From Clostridia bacterium (GTDB taxonomy: Bacteria; Bacillota_A; Clostridia; Lachnospirales; Cellulosilyticaceae), in NCBI GenBank assembly GCA_029239935.1, contig JARBTY010000172.1:1-6647 (forward strand): a stretch of DNA of 6,647 nucleotides. Reading direction: 5' to 3'. Below the pieces are notes generated by a model. The model did no database searches and had not been told where the DNA came from. It saw only the letters and a list, made by a program, of their open reading frames with translations. Numbering within the stretch: position 1 is the stretch's first letter; the number at the start of each line of letters is the position of its first letter. This document shows, piece by piece, positions 1 to 6,141 of the stretch. The position numbers and the translations under genes were made by a program.

Positions 1-1584
1 CGTCTTAACAGCTAAAACATTCATAGACCTATAGATTGCTCTTCTTACAGAGGTTGGTCCTTCAAATTTTAAATCCCAGTTATTAGGTTTATAGTCTCCA
101 GAGGGCAGCTTAATCGTTAACGGTTCATCTATCAAAGTAGAACCGGGTGAAAGCTTACCAGTGTCAATAGCTGGGGCATAAGAGGCCAAAATTTTGAAAG
201 TAGATCCTGGCTGCCTTTTAGCCTGTGTTGCATGGTTAAATCCTCGATTTTGCTTATCTCCACGGCCACCAGATAACGCTTTGACTTGTCCTGTACGGTA
301 ATCCATTACAACAAACGCCGTCTGTGGCTGAGGCATTTCAAGCGTTGTTTCTTTTTCTATCGTATCGCTGGATGTAATACCCCAGTCTTTTAGCTTAGCT
401 TCTTCAAAAGCAGGGATTTCAGATTCGTTTTTTACAATGCCTTCTCCCCCCAAGTTTACCACATTGCCATCAGCTTTTTTGACTGATACGCTGTAGTTTA
501 ATTTAAGCTCATAGGCTTCTTGAGGGTATAGTGACTCATCATCAACGTATTTATCTACGGTTTGCTGCATTTTAGTATCCTGCGTTGTATAGATTTGAAG
601 ACCACCGCCATAAATCAAATTGTTAGCAGCAGTAGAAGTCATGCCTTTTTGCGACTGCAAATCATCAATGACCTGTTGCATCACAGCATCTACAAAATAA
701 CTATGGCTTGATTTTTCAACAAATTCCAGATGAACCTTTTGAATATTGGCATAAGGGTTTTCCTTTAAGGCCTTTTGCATTTCTTCTTCTGTAATATAAC
801 CTTGCTCCAGCATTTTAGCTAAAGCTACCTGAGCTTTTTCTTTATTATACTCTGGATTGAGGATAGGGCTGTATTTGGTAGGGTACTGCGTAATAACTGC
901 AATAACCACACTTTCAGCTAAGCTCAGTTCGTTTACATCTTTACTGAAGTAACGATTAGCTGCTGCCTGTACACCATTTACCCCATGTCCCAACGCAATG
1001 GTGTTGAGATAATACTCTAGGATCAAATCCTTGCTGTATAACTTCTCGAATTCAATCGCTAAATACTGTTCTTGAATTTTTCTAGTTAATTTTTTCTCTG
1101 ATGTTAAAATATTATTTTTGATAAGCTGCTGTGTGATGGTACTAGCACCTTCACTGAAAGAGCCGCTTTTCAGATTTTCAAACACCGCTCTAAAAATACC
1201 TCTTATATCTATACCATTATGTTCATAAAAACGTTCATCCTCCAGAGCCACAATTGCTTGCTGCAGGTAAAGCGGTATATTATCCAAGGTTACATAAACT
1301 CTATTTTCAGCCCCTGAGAAAGTATCTATTTGTTTACTGTCTGCATCATATACAAATGATGTATAATTAGTTGTTGGCTTTAGGTCTAACTGAGAAACAT
1401 CCGGCGTACTTTTAATAATACCTATCAAAATACCAAGTCCTCCACCAACTACTGCAAATAAACTGATAATACATATCATAAATACAACCCGAAAGGCTAG
1501 GATTTTATGTTTTTTGTGTACTTTTTTCTTTGGACTATTATTTTTTTGTTCTGATTTAGTTCTGGAATCTTTCGAATAATTCAT
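1..1584 (-). CDS. Class A penicillin-binding protein (bifunctional glycosyltransferase/transpeptidase), 3' end outside window
   Basis: This gene encodes a PBP1A-type enzyme that polymerises lipid II into glycan strands and cross-links the peptides at the outer face of the membrane. It starts at ATG 1584 behind a good Shine-Dalgarno and is open for exactly 528 codons to the window edge. A basic cytoplasmic tail (residues 1-27) precedes one membrane anchor (about 29-57). The GT51 domain shows EDERFYEHNG at 115-124, with Glu115 as the expected catalytic acid/base, and GASTITQQL at 146-154. A linker follows, then the transpeptidase domain with RQPGSTFK, where Ser461 is the nucleophile and Lys464 completes SxxK. 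SMN at 520-522 is the second (SxN) motif. The KTG motif must lie beyond the left edge. The gene is divergent from yunB and has its own promoter. The class is clear; which paralogue it is (pbpA, ponA and so on) is not, so no symbol is given. Confidence 0.95.
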   Translation of the reverse strand, partial: MNYSKDSRTKSEQKNNSPKKKVHKKHKILAFRVVFMICIISLFAVVGGGLGILIGIIKSTPDVSQLDLKPTTNYTSFVYDADSKQIDTFSGAENRVYVTLDNIPLYLQQAIVALEDERFYEHNGIDIRGIFRAVFENLKSGSFSEGASTITQQLIKNNILTSEKKLTRKIQEQYLAIEFEKLYSKDLILEYYLNTIALGHGVNGVQAAANRYFSKDVNELSLAESVVIAVITQYPTKYSPILNPEYNKEKAQVALAKMLEQGYITEEEMQKALKENPYANIQKVHLEFVEKSSHSYFVDAVMQQVIDDLQSQKGMTSTAANNLIYGGGLQIYTTQDTKMQQTVDKYVDDESLYPQEAYELKLNYSVSVKKADGNVVNLGGEGIVKNESEIPAFEEAKLKDWGITSSDTIEKETTLEMPQPQTAFVVMDYRTGQVKALSGGRGDKQNRGFNHATQAKRQPGSTFKILASYAPAIDTGKLSPGSTLIDEPLTIKLPSGDYKPNNWDLKFEGPTSVRRAIYRSMNVLAVKT

Positions 1585-1593
1585 CTTATTTAA

Positions 1594-1601
1594 TCCTCCT
1601 C
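1594..1601 (-). promoter_or_regulatory. Shine-Dalgarno of the PBP gene
   Basis: On the minus strand this reads GAGGAGGA, with nine bases between it and the ATG at 1584-1582. It fixes the start of the PBP gene, since no equally good site lies in front of other in-frame starts. Confidence 0.85.
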
Positions 1602-1609
1602 AATAAGGT

Positions 1610-1638
1610 ATTATACCAAATATATTAACTATAGGCAA
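1610..1638 (-). promoter_or_regulatory. Sigma-A-type promoter of the PBP gene
   Basis: On the minus strand, TTGCCT (1638-1633) is followed after 17 bases by a perfect TATAAT (1615-1610), with TGG just before it (extended -10). The predicted start point, near 1603, leaves a leader of only about 19 bases in front of the ATG, so the Shine-Dalgarno would sit almost at the 5' end of the mRNA. A second TATAAT lies further upstream on the same strand at 1672-1667, but it has a poor -35, so a longer transcript is possible. Confidence 0.55.
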
Positions 1639-1741
1639 AGCAAAAGCAAAAAACGAGATCTCACTTATTATATACCAAATTAAACCAGAAATATATAATA
1701 AACGAATTTATTTGTCGCATGTGTACAAGAAGCTAGGAATA

Positions 1742-1757
1742 TACTTTGTACAAAGTA
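1742..1757. repeat. Perfect 16-bp palindrome upstream of the yunB ribosome binding site
   Basis: TACTTTGTACAAAGTA is perfectly self-complementary and ends eight bases before the AGGAGG of yunB. The core TGTACAA also occurs alone at 1722-1728, 25 bases upstream in the same orientation. It could be an operator for a dimeric repressor, or, with less loop than ideal, an RNA hairpin near the ribosome binding site. Nothing in the window identifies the binding protein. Confidence 0.5.
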
Positions 1758-1765
1758 CTTATATT

Positions 1766-1771
1766 AGGAGG
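1766..1771 (+). promoter_or_regulatory. Shine-Dalgarno of yunB, decides the start
   Basis: A perfect AGGAGG lies six bases before ATG 1778. The frame is open upstream to a TTG at 1712, but that codon has no ribosome binding site, and starting there would add 22 residues ahead of the basic N-terminus usual for the family. The ATG at 1778 is therefore preferred. Confidence 0.85.
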
Positions 1772-1777
1772 CTTCGT

Positions 1778-2488
1778 ATGCCAGAGATTATCTATAAAAA
1801 TAAAAATGTCCATAAACGCAGACATGGTCATGCTACTCACAATAAAATACAAGCAATGCTTTCAATGATTATTATTATTGCCATAATCTCAGTAACTTAT
1901 ATACAGTTAGACAGACAAATTATTCCCACTGTTCTAGCAATGGCAAAGATTCAGGCAAATACTGTAGCAACCAAGGCTATCAATCAAGGCATCACCCAAT
2001 CTCTGCTTATCAATCAGACCACTATGCAGGATTTAATCAGCTACGATTATAATGACTCAGGGGAATTAGTATCCTGGAATGTTAATTCCATTATGATTAA
2101 TAATCTATGTGCCAGTATTGTCGATCATACAATGGATGAACTACAAAACATCGGTATTGTTAAATTCAAGATCCCCCTTGGCAATATGACGGGCAGTAGA
2201 CTTTTTGCCAATATAGGTCCAGAAGTTGGAGTAGATGTACTGCCTATTGGCACCATAAAAGTTAATTATGACAATAATATACGTTCTACTGGGATTAATC
2301 AGGTTAATCATACTGTATGGCTGGATGTAGAAGCCACTGTACAAGTTGTAGTACCGCTTTTTTCAGATCAAATTATTGTAAAAAGACGTGTTATCCTTAT
2401 TGATAAAGTCATATCTGGCGCAGTACCTCCCAACTATGTTAATGTACCGGAAAAAGATATCTTGGAAGTTGCCCCAACTTCACCTTAA
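1778..2488 (+). CDS. yunB: Sporulation protein YunB
   Basis: A 236-residue protein of the YunB sporulation family, slightly shorter than the Bacillus subtilis protein as I recall it. It begins with a basic cytoplasmic segment (about 7-24, including HKRRHGH), followed by one membrane segment (about 26-44) and a large extracytoplasmic domain. Family hallmarks are the stretch about 150-180 containing IPLGNMTGSRL, then NIGPEVGVDVLPIG, a TGINQVNH segment near 195-202, and a C-terminal VPPNYVNV. In B. subtilis the gene is expressed in the mother cell under sigma-E and is needed for normal sporulation; its biochemical role is unknown. No convincing sigma-E promoter was found here. The gene is divergent from the PBP gene, and the 3' end contains a small hairpin (2465-2481) without a T-run, so it may not terminate there. 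Confidence 0.85.
   Translation: MPEIIYKNKNVHKRRHGHATHNKIQAMLSMIIIIAIISVTYIQLDRQIIPTVLAMAKIQANTVATKAINQGITQSLLINQTTMQDLISYDYNDSGELVSWNVNSIMINNLCASIVDHTMDELQNIGIVKFKIPLGNMTGSRLFANIGPEVGVDVLPIGTIKVNYDNNIRSTGINQVNHTVWLDVEATVQVVVPLFSDQIIVKRRVILIDKVISGAVPPNYVNVPEKDILEVAPTSP
2465..2481. repeat. Short perfect inverted repeat at the 3' end of yunB
   Basis: GAAGTTG and CAACTTC form a 7-bp stem around a CCC triloop inside the last codons of yunB. There is no T-run on the plus strand. On the minus strand a T-rich stretch (2459-2451) begins about six bases beyond the hairpin, which is a poor fit to an intrinsic terminator. It may be no more than coding sequence with a chance hairpin. Confidence 0.4.
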
Positions 2489-2498
2489 GTATTTGATG

Positions 2499-2689
2499 GT
2501 AACAATACTGCAGTGCTCCTTAAAACTAACTTGATAAATGCTGGATAAATGCTGGATAAATGTGCTATAACTATATAGTGGAATATAGAGTTCCCAGATA
2601 ATCAAGCTGCCACAGGATGAACCTATCCTCTTAAGTATGTTGGGGGCTTATGCTCTCCAAAAATAAGACCTGACAGACCTATTTGTTAC
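2499..2689 (+). ncRNA. Candidate structured RNA of about 190 nt, 6S-RNA-like outline
   Basis: There is no coding sequence here, but the two ends pair. Bases 2499-2513 pair with 2670-2689 in 15 pairs interrupted only by small bulges, and CTTA (2519-2522) pairs with TAAG (2664-2667). The apical part is a nested stem: CTTGAT (2530-2535) with ATCAAG (2601-2606), CTGG with CCAG (2594-2597), and CTATAT (2571-2576) with ATATAG (2583-2588) around a six-base loop. The 3' side of the open middle holds two hairpins, 2614-2629 and 2640-2660. The second contains two G-U pairs that would be A-C mismatches on the other strand, which favours the plus strand. Closing stem, central bubble and terminal stem within 180-200 nt is the plan of 6S RNA, which binds sigma-A RNA polymerase. 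A weak promoter (TTGGAA 2462-2467, TTAAGT 2485-2490) would start near the predicted 5' end. A leader of hflX is the main alternative. Identity rests on hand folding only. Confidence 0.5.
2533..2562 (+). repeat. 11-bp tandem repeat, 2.7 copies
   Basis: GATAAATGCTG occurs at 2533-2543 and 2544-2554, followed by a partial copy GATAAATG at 2555-2562. The copies are identical. The repeat sits in the 5' arm of the apical stem of the candidate RNA, so either of two CTGG elements can pair with CCAG at 2594-2597. Confidence 0.85.
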
Positions 2690-2766
2690 AAAAAAGATAT
2701 TAGTTTAATCGCAAAAAAGTCAAAATTAAAGAAATGAATCTATTGTCATTTTAAGAAAGGATTTAT

Positions 2767-4017
2767 ATGCTTACTATTAATGAAGAAAGCGAACGCGTTA
2801 TACTCGTCTCAGCTCATAAAAAACAATTGGATGAAAAAGATACTCTAGAAAGTCTTGAAGAACTTGAGGAACTAGTAGCAACTGCTGGAGCAGTTGTGAT
2901 TACTAAAGTTCTTCAAAAAGTTGACCGTATTCATGCAGGTCTTTATATCGGAACAGGTAAAGCAGAAGAAATCAAGGAACTGGTTCTAACAACGGGTGCT
3001 ACAGGTCTGGTTTTTGATGATGAATTATCTCCTATGCAGATGCGCAATCTATCCGAAATAATTGGTGTTAAGATTATGGACAGAACCATGATTATTCTAG
3101 ACATTTTTGCTTCAAGAGCACTTTCAAGAGAAGGAAAAATTCAAGTAGAGATGGCTCAGCTAAAGTATCAATATTCTCGCCTCACTGGTTTTGGTGAGAT
3201 GCTCTCAAGACAAGGAGGGGGTATCGGCAGCAAGGGTCCTGGTGAAAAAAAATTAGAAATGGATAAAAGATATATTAAAACCCGCATTGAACTGCTCAAA
3301 ACTGAGCTTTCAGAGCTTGAAAAGCACAGACAGCTTATTCGTTCCCGCCGCGACAAAAACAACACCCCGATTGTAGCCATTGTTGGCTATACCAATGCTG
3401 GCAAATCGACACTTCTCAACTTGCTAAGCGGCAGTGATGTGTATGTTAAAGATCAGCTTTTTGCAACTCTTGATCCAACGACTAGAGCAGTTGAACTCCC
3501 CAGCGGTTCAGAGATTTTGCTTACTGATACAGTTGGTTTTATCCGCAAACTGCCTCATCACCTGATTAAAGCTTTTTATTCAACGCTTGAAGAAGCTAGG
3601 TATGCGGACATCATTCTTCATGTGATGGATGTGAGCTCACCTCACATTGCAACCCATCAAAAAACAGTTTATGAGACCCTTGAGAAACTAAAAATCAAAG
3701 ATATTCCTATTGTTGCTGTTTATAATAAAATAGATAAGCTTACGGATACTTATCCAAAAGATACGTTGGCAACCTATGAAATCCCTATTTCAGCTAAACA
3801 TCAGACGAACTGCGAAAACCTTTTAGTTATTCTTGAAGATATACTTTATGCTCATATGATGCCTTTCAACATACAGCTGCCTTACGACAAACAAGATATT
3901 GTCGCATTCTGTCACAGCTTTGCTGAACGTCTACAAGAAGAGTATACTAATGAAGGTATTCACCTAAAAGGTTATATCTCTAAAAATAAATTTTATAAAA
4001 TAGAACCTTATATTTGA
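2767..4017 (+). CDS. hflX: GTPase HflX
   Basis: A ribosome-associated GTPase of the Obg-HflX superfamily; in other bacteria it binds the 50S subunit and splits or rescues stalled 70S ribosomes, notably after heat or antibiotic stress. At 416 residues it is a normal full-length HflX. The N-terminal HflX domain ends in the signature glycine loop GGGIGSKGPGE (150-160), followed by a helical linker (about 165-195) and the G domain: G1 GYTNAGKS (207-214), G2 ATLDPTTR (233-240), G3 DTVGF (254-258), G4 NKID (320-323) and G5 SAK (342-344). All nucleotide-binding motifs are intact. A short C-terminal domain follows. ATG 2767 is preceded by AAAGGA with a five-base gap. No clear promoter or terminator was found; transcription may come through the structured region upstream. 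Confidence 0.96.
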   Translation: MLTINEESERVILVSAHKKQLDEKDTLESLEELEELVATAGAVVITKVLQKVDRIHAGLYIGTGKAEEIKELVLTTGATGLVFDDELSPMQMRNLSEIIGVKIMDRTMIILDIFASRALSREGKIQVEMAQLKYQYSRLTGFGEMLSRQGGGIGSKGPGEKKLEMDKRYIKTRIELLKTELSELEKHRQLIRSRRDKNNTPIVAIVGYTNAGKSTLLNLLSGSDVYVKDQLFATLDPTTRAVELPSGSEILLTDTVGFIRKLPHHLIKAFYSTLEEARYADIILHVMDVSSPHIATHQKTVYETLEKLKIKDIPIVAVYNKIDKLTDTYPKDTLATYEIPISAKHQTNCENLLVILEDILYAHMMPFNIQLPYDKQDIVAFCHSFAERLQEEYTNEGIHLKGYISKNKFYKIEPYI

Positions 4018-4042
4018 TAGCATAATTTGTCGAAATCCAAAC

Positions 4043-4110
4043 AATATTCTCGCCTGTTTAATTAATTATCGCAAATTTTTATGTATTTTTCACTAAATAT
4101 TGAGAATATT
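4043..4110. repeat. 9-bp inverted repeat in the AT-rich gap after hflX
   Basis: AATATTCTC (4043-4051) is repeated inverted and perfectly as GAGAATATT (4102-4110), 50 bases apart. The right arm is itself flanked by another AATATT (4096-4101). The loop is too long and no T-run follows, so it is not an ordinary terminator. It may reflect a protein-binding region or only the strong AT bias. Confidence 0.35.
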
Positions 4111-4143
4111 CATATCAATGGTATTTGTTTCCGTGATTATCCC

Positions 4144-4155
4144 ACAAATATTTGT
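4144..4155. repeat. Perfect 12-bp palindrome in the same gap
   Basis: ACAAATATTTGT is fully self-complementary. Its left half also pairs with ATTTGT at 4123-4128. It lies about 65 bases upstream of the -10 of the small gene at 4282 and could be an operator. No known family consensus is matched convincingly. Confidence 0.35.
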
Positions 4156-4196
4156 AGAAAGTAGTAAAAATCTAATAAATTACGCGATATATTTTT

Positions 4197-4226
4197 CTGT
4201 TAATATGTTAAAAATTCCTATATAAT
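4197..4226 (+). promoter_or_regulatory. Probable promoter of the 87-codon gene
   Basis: A perfect TATAAT (4221-4226) is preceded, 18 bases upstream, by a weak -35-like CTGTTA (4197-4202). The resulting leader would be about 50 bases. The -10 is the best in this gap, but the -35 is poor, so an activator or another sigma factor may be involved. Confidence 0.5.
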
Positions 4227-4281
4227 TTATTATAAGAACACATTTACATTTTAAAGATTAATTGAAATCGGGGGGAATACA

Positions 4282-4545
4282 ATGATCGTTGAAAAACAAT
4301 ATATCGGAAAAAATGAAATGGACGACATTACCAGACTTTATTATACGCTCAAAAAAAATGATTTTTATGGTATAGAAATCATAGAAGAATATCCAGATAA
4401 ACTCTTGAGTGCAAGTGAATACTTTACGCAAAGCTATGAATCTGCTAATCATTTAGCTAAACTGCTTTACAAAGGAAGTGTGACACTTGTTACCTTCACC
4501 AATATCTTAGATGATTATGTTAGTATGGAGCAATTTGCCGTTTAA
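4282..4545 (+). CDS. Small protein of 87 residues, possibly DUF6514 family
   Basis: A stand-alone small gene of unknown function. ATG 4282 follows a G-rich ribosome binding site (GGGGGGA, 4270-4276). The product is acidic, with no signal peptide, membrane segment or cysteine, so it should be cytosolic. It begins MIVEKQYIG, has a YGIEIIEE strand-like segment near residues 29-36, a helical middle, and a C-terminal VTLVTFTNILDDYV (about 67-80). The pattern of a YGIE-type strand followed by a helix and a VTP-like/L-DV-DD ending recalls clostridial DUF6514 proteins, which have no assigned role; this match is from memory and moderate. It has its own promoter and a strong terminator, so it is a monocistronic unit. 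Confidence 0.75.
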   Translation: MIVEKQYIGKNEMDDITRLYYTLKKNDFYGIEIIEEYPDKLLSASEYFTQSYESANHLAKLLYKGSVTLVTFTNILDDYVSMEQFAV

Positions 4546-4547
4546 TC

Positions 4548-4589
4548 AAGAAGTCTGCTTGGCTTTTAAAAGCCAGCAGGCTTCTTTTT
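4548..4589 (+). terminator. Strong intrinsic terminator of the small gene
   Basis: AAGAAG (4548-4553), CTGC and GGCTT on the left arm pair with AAGCC, GCAG and CTTCTT on the right arm (ending 4586), giving a long stem with only small bulges. It is followed directly by a T-run (4585-4589). It starts two bases after the TAA stop and separates the small gene from the YigZ-family gene. Confidence 0.92.
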
Positions 4590-4594
4590 AAATA

Positions 4595-4624
4595 TTGCTA
4601 TACGTCTCGCTCCTATGTTACTAT
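4595..4624 (+). promoter_or_regulatory. Possible promoter of the YigZ-family gene
   Basis: TTGCTA (4595-4600) and TACTAT (4619-4624) are 18 bases apart, each matching four of six consensus positions. Since a strong terminator lies just upstream, the gene at 4656 needs a promoter in this gap, and this is the best candidate. Confidence 0.35.
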
Positions 4625-4655
4625 AAAGATAATTTCAAAATCATAAGGTGAGAAT

Positions 4656-5288
4656 ATGTTAGATAAATATAAAACCATCAGTCGTCAGAGTCAAATAGAA
4701 CTGATAGAAAAAAAATCAAGGTTTATCGGAACGGTGCTGGAGGTATCCACACAAGAAGCAGCAGATCTAGCACTTCAAAGTATTAGAAAGACCTACTATA
4801 ATGCTGCGCACAATTGTTTTGCTTATCAAATAGGCGAATCTAACGAAATCCAAAGATCTAGTGATGACGGCGAGCCTTCTGGAACGGCTGGCAAACCTAT
4901 TTTAGATGTGCTAAAAGGTGCGGATGTCAGAAATACGCTGATTGTTGTAACCAGATATTTTGGAGGCACTTTACTCGGAACTGGTGGTCTTGTTAGAGCC
5001 TATGGCAAAACTGCAAAAGAAGGTCTTTTAGCTGCAGGCGTCGTAGAAAAGAGGCGGGTACAGCTGTTTTATCTGCAGATGCCGTATCATCTATCAGGTA
5101 AAGTACAGTATCTTTTAAGTGATAAAGGTTATACTATTCGAAATACTTCCTATTTAGAGACTGTTACTTTTGAAACAGAAGTTTTGCTCGGGGAACAAGA
5201 AGCATTTTGTAAATGGCTTATCGAAAACACCCATGCTGAGGTCCTTATCAAAGAGGGAGAGTATACACTCATTACAGTTCCTTTATAA
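4656..5288 (+). CDS. YigZ/IMPACT family protein (UPF0029)
   Basis: A 210-residue member of the YigZ/YvyE family, normal length. The N-terminal UPF0029 domain carries the family signature SSDDGEPSGTAGKPI (68-82) and VVTRYFGGTLLGTGGLVRAY (97-116); a DUF1949-type C-terminal domain covers about 135-205. The N-terminal domain is shared with eukaryotic IMPACT, which modulates the translational kinase Gcn2, but the bacterial proteins have no settled biochemical role, and the fold of the C-terminal domain suggests nucleic-acid or ribosome contact. ATG 4656 has AAGGTG five bases upstream. It is cut off from the previous gene by a terminator; no terminator was seen after its stop, so some read-through into yebC is possible. 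Confidence 0.93.
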   Translation: MLDKYKTISRQSQIELIEKKSRFIGTVLEVSTQEAADLALQSIRKTYYNAAHNCFAYQIGESNEIQRSSDDGEPSGTAGKPILDVLKGADVRNTLIVVTRYFGGTLLGTGGLVRAYGKTAKEGLLAAGVVEKRRVQLFYLQMPYHLSGKVQYLLSDKGYTIRNTSYLETVTFETEVLLGEQEAFCKWLIENTHAEVLIKEGEYTLITVPL

Positions 5289-5296
5289 TCGTATGA

Positions 5297-5326
5297 TTGC
5301 TAAATCCTGTTTATTTATGTTAAAAT
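5297..5326 (+). promoter_or_regulatory. Promoter of yebC
   Basis: TTGCTA (5297-5302) and TAAAAT (5321-5326) are 18 bases apart, with TGT directly before the -10 (extended -10). The start point would fall near 5333, giving a leader of about 37 bases that includes the AAGGAGGA ribosome binding site at 5353-5360. Confidence 0.55.
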
Positions 5327-5369
5327 ATATACGTTAGATAGAGATATTTACTAAGGAGGATTTTTCAAT

Positions 5370-6098
5370 ATGTCTGGACATTCCAAGTTCGCCAATATAA
5401 AGCATAGAAAAGCCAAAAACGATGCTCAAAAAGGCAAAGCATTTACAAAAATAGGCCGTGAAATAGCTGTCGCTGTCAAAGAAGGCGGTGCTGATCCCGC
5501 TGCAAATACAAAACTCCGCGATGTTATTGCTAAAGCTAAATCTAATAACATGCCTAACGATACCATTTCTCGTAGTATCAAAAAAGCTGCAGGAGAAGAT
5601 AGTTCTGTTCACTATGAATATATCACTTATGAAGGCTATGGACCAAACGGTGTAGCTGTCATTGTAGAAACCCTTACGGACAACAAAAATCGTACAGCGG
5701 CCAATGTGCGTTCAGCTTTTTCTAAAGGCAATGGAAACATGGGCACTTTAGGCTGTGTATCCTTTATGTTTGATAAAAAAGGTCAAATTGTCATTGAAAG
5801 AGAAGCTGTAAGTATGGATGAAGATGAATTGATGATGCTTACTATAGAAGCCGGGGCAGACGACTTTGAGACAGAAGAAGAGGGGTACACCATTACAACA
5901 TCTCCAGAGGCTTTTGGCGATGTTCATGCTGCCCTTGAAGCCGCTGGTATAGAAATGGTTTCAGCAGAAGTCGCAATGATTCCTCAGACTTATACAGAGC
6001 TTACAAGCGAGGCAGATATCAAAGGTATGAATAAGATGCTTGACCTGCTTGAAGATGATGATGACGTGCAAGAGGTTTACCATAACTGGGACGAGTAA
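5370..6098 (+). CDS. yebC: YebC/TACO1-family protein
   Basis: A 242-residue YebC-family protein of the usual length. It opens with the family signature as [13 protein letters not shown] (residues 2-14); most homologues have Trp where Phe7 stands here. Further hallmarks are [21 protein letters not shown] (about 46-66), [14 protein letters not shown] (about 86-99) and the [12 protein letters not shown] segment (102-113). The C-terminal part is strongly acidic and ends in a [12 protein letters not shown] motif. Older annotations call the family a transcriptional regulator; more recent work on bacterial YebC proteins and mitochondrial TACO1 links it to relief of ribosome stalling at proline-rich sequences. 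Perfect AGGAGG lies ten bases before ATG 5370. rsuA follows after 43 bases without a terminator. Confidence 0.96.
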   Translation: MSGHSKFANIKHRKAKNDAQKGKAFTKIGREIAVAVKEGGADPAANTKLRDVIAKAKSNNMPNDTISRSIKKAAGEDSSVHYEYITYEGYGPNGVAVIVETLTDNKNRTAANVRSAFSKGNGNMGTLGCVSFMFDKKGQIVIEREAVSMDEDELMMLTIEAGADDFETEEEGYTITTSPEAFGDVHAALEAAGIEMVSAEVAMIPQTYTELTSEADIKGMNKMLDLLEDDDDVQEVYHNWDE

Positions 6099-6141
6099 CT
6101 AGGATATATTACTTTTCAAAAAACAATCAACAGGAGTACTC

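Noticed and set aside
1737..1765. Sigma-E-like promoter for yunB (GAATATA, 14 bases, CTTATATT)
   Set aside because: The match is fair, but transcription would start after the Shine-Dalgarno, so it cannot serve the ATG at 1778 in the usual way.
1712..1777. Upstream TTG start adding 22 residues to YunB
   Set aside because: There is no ribosome binding site before the TTG, the extension overlaps the palindrome, and the ATG at 1778 has a perfect AGGAGG at six bases.
2141..2344. Minus-strand open frame within yunB; similar antisense frames at 3168-3380, 4258-4452, 5334-5612 and 6396-6623
   Set aside because: Each lies opposite a well-supported gene, or at 4258-4452 opposite the probable small gene. 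None has recognisable protein features.
2462..2730. The structured region transcribed from the minus strand (TTGACT near 2723, hairpin at 2481-2465 as terminator)
   Set aside because: The -35 is good, but the two wobble pairs in the 2640-2660 hairpin only work on the plus strand and the terminator lacks an adjacent T-run. Kept as a possibility, not as the call.
2489..2766. Known riboswitch or T-box leader for hflX
   Set aside because: I looked for the T-box GGGUGG element and for the conserved cores of the cobalamin, SAM, lysine and cyclic-di-GMP riboswitches and for SRP RNA; none is present.
4028..4034. Perfect Spo0A box TGTCGAA after hflX, and TGTCGCA at 1713-1719
   Set aside because: A motif with six fixed bases is expected about three times by chance in a window this size on two strands, and the box at 4028 is nearly 200 bases upstream of the nearest promoter.
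4099..4119. Fur- or PerR-like operator ATTGA...TCAAT
   Set aside because: Only the outer five bases of each arm are symmetrical, several inner positions mismatch, and the downstream gene has no metal or redox link.
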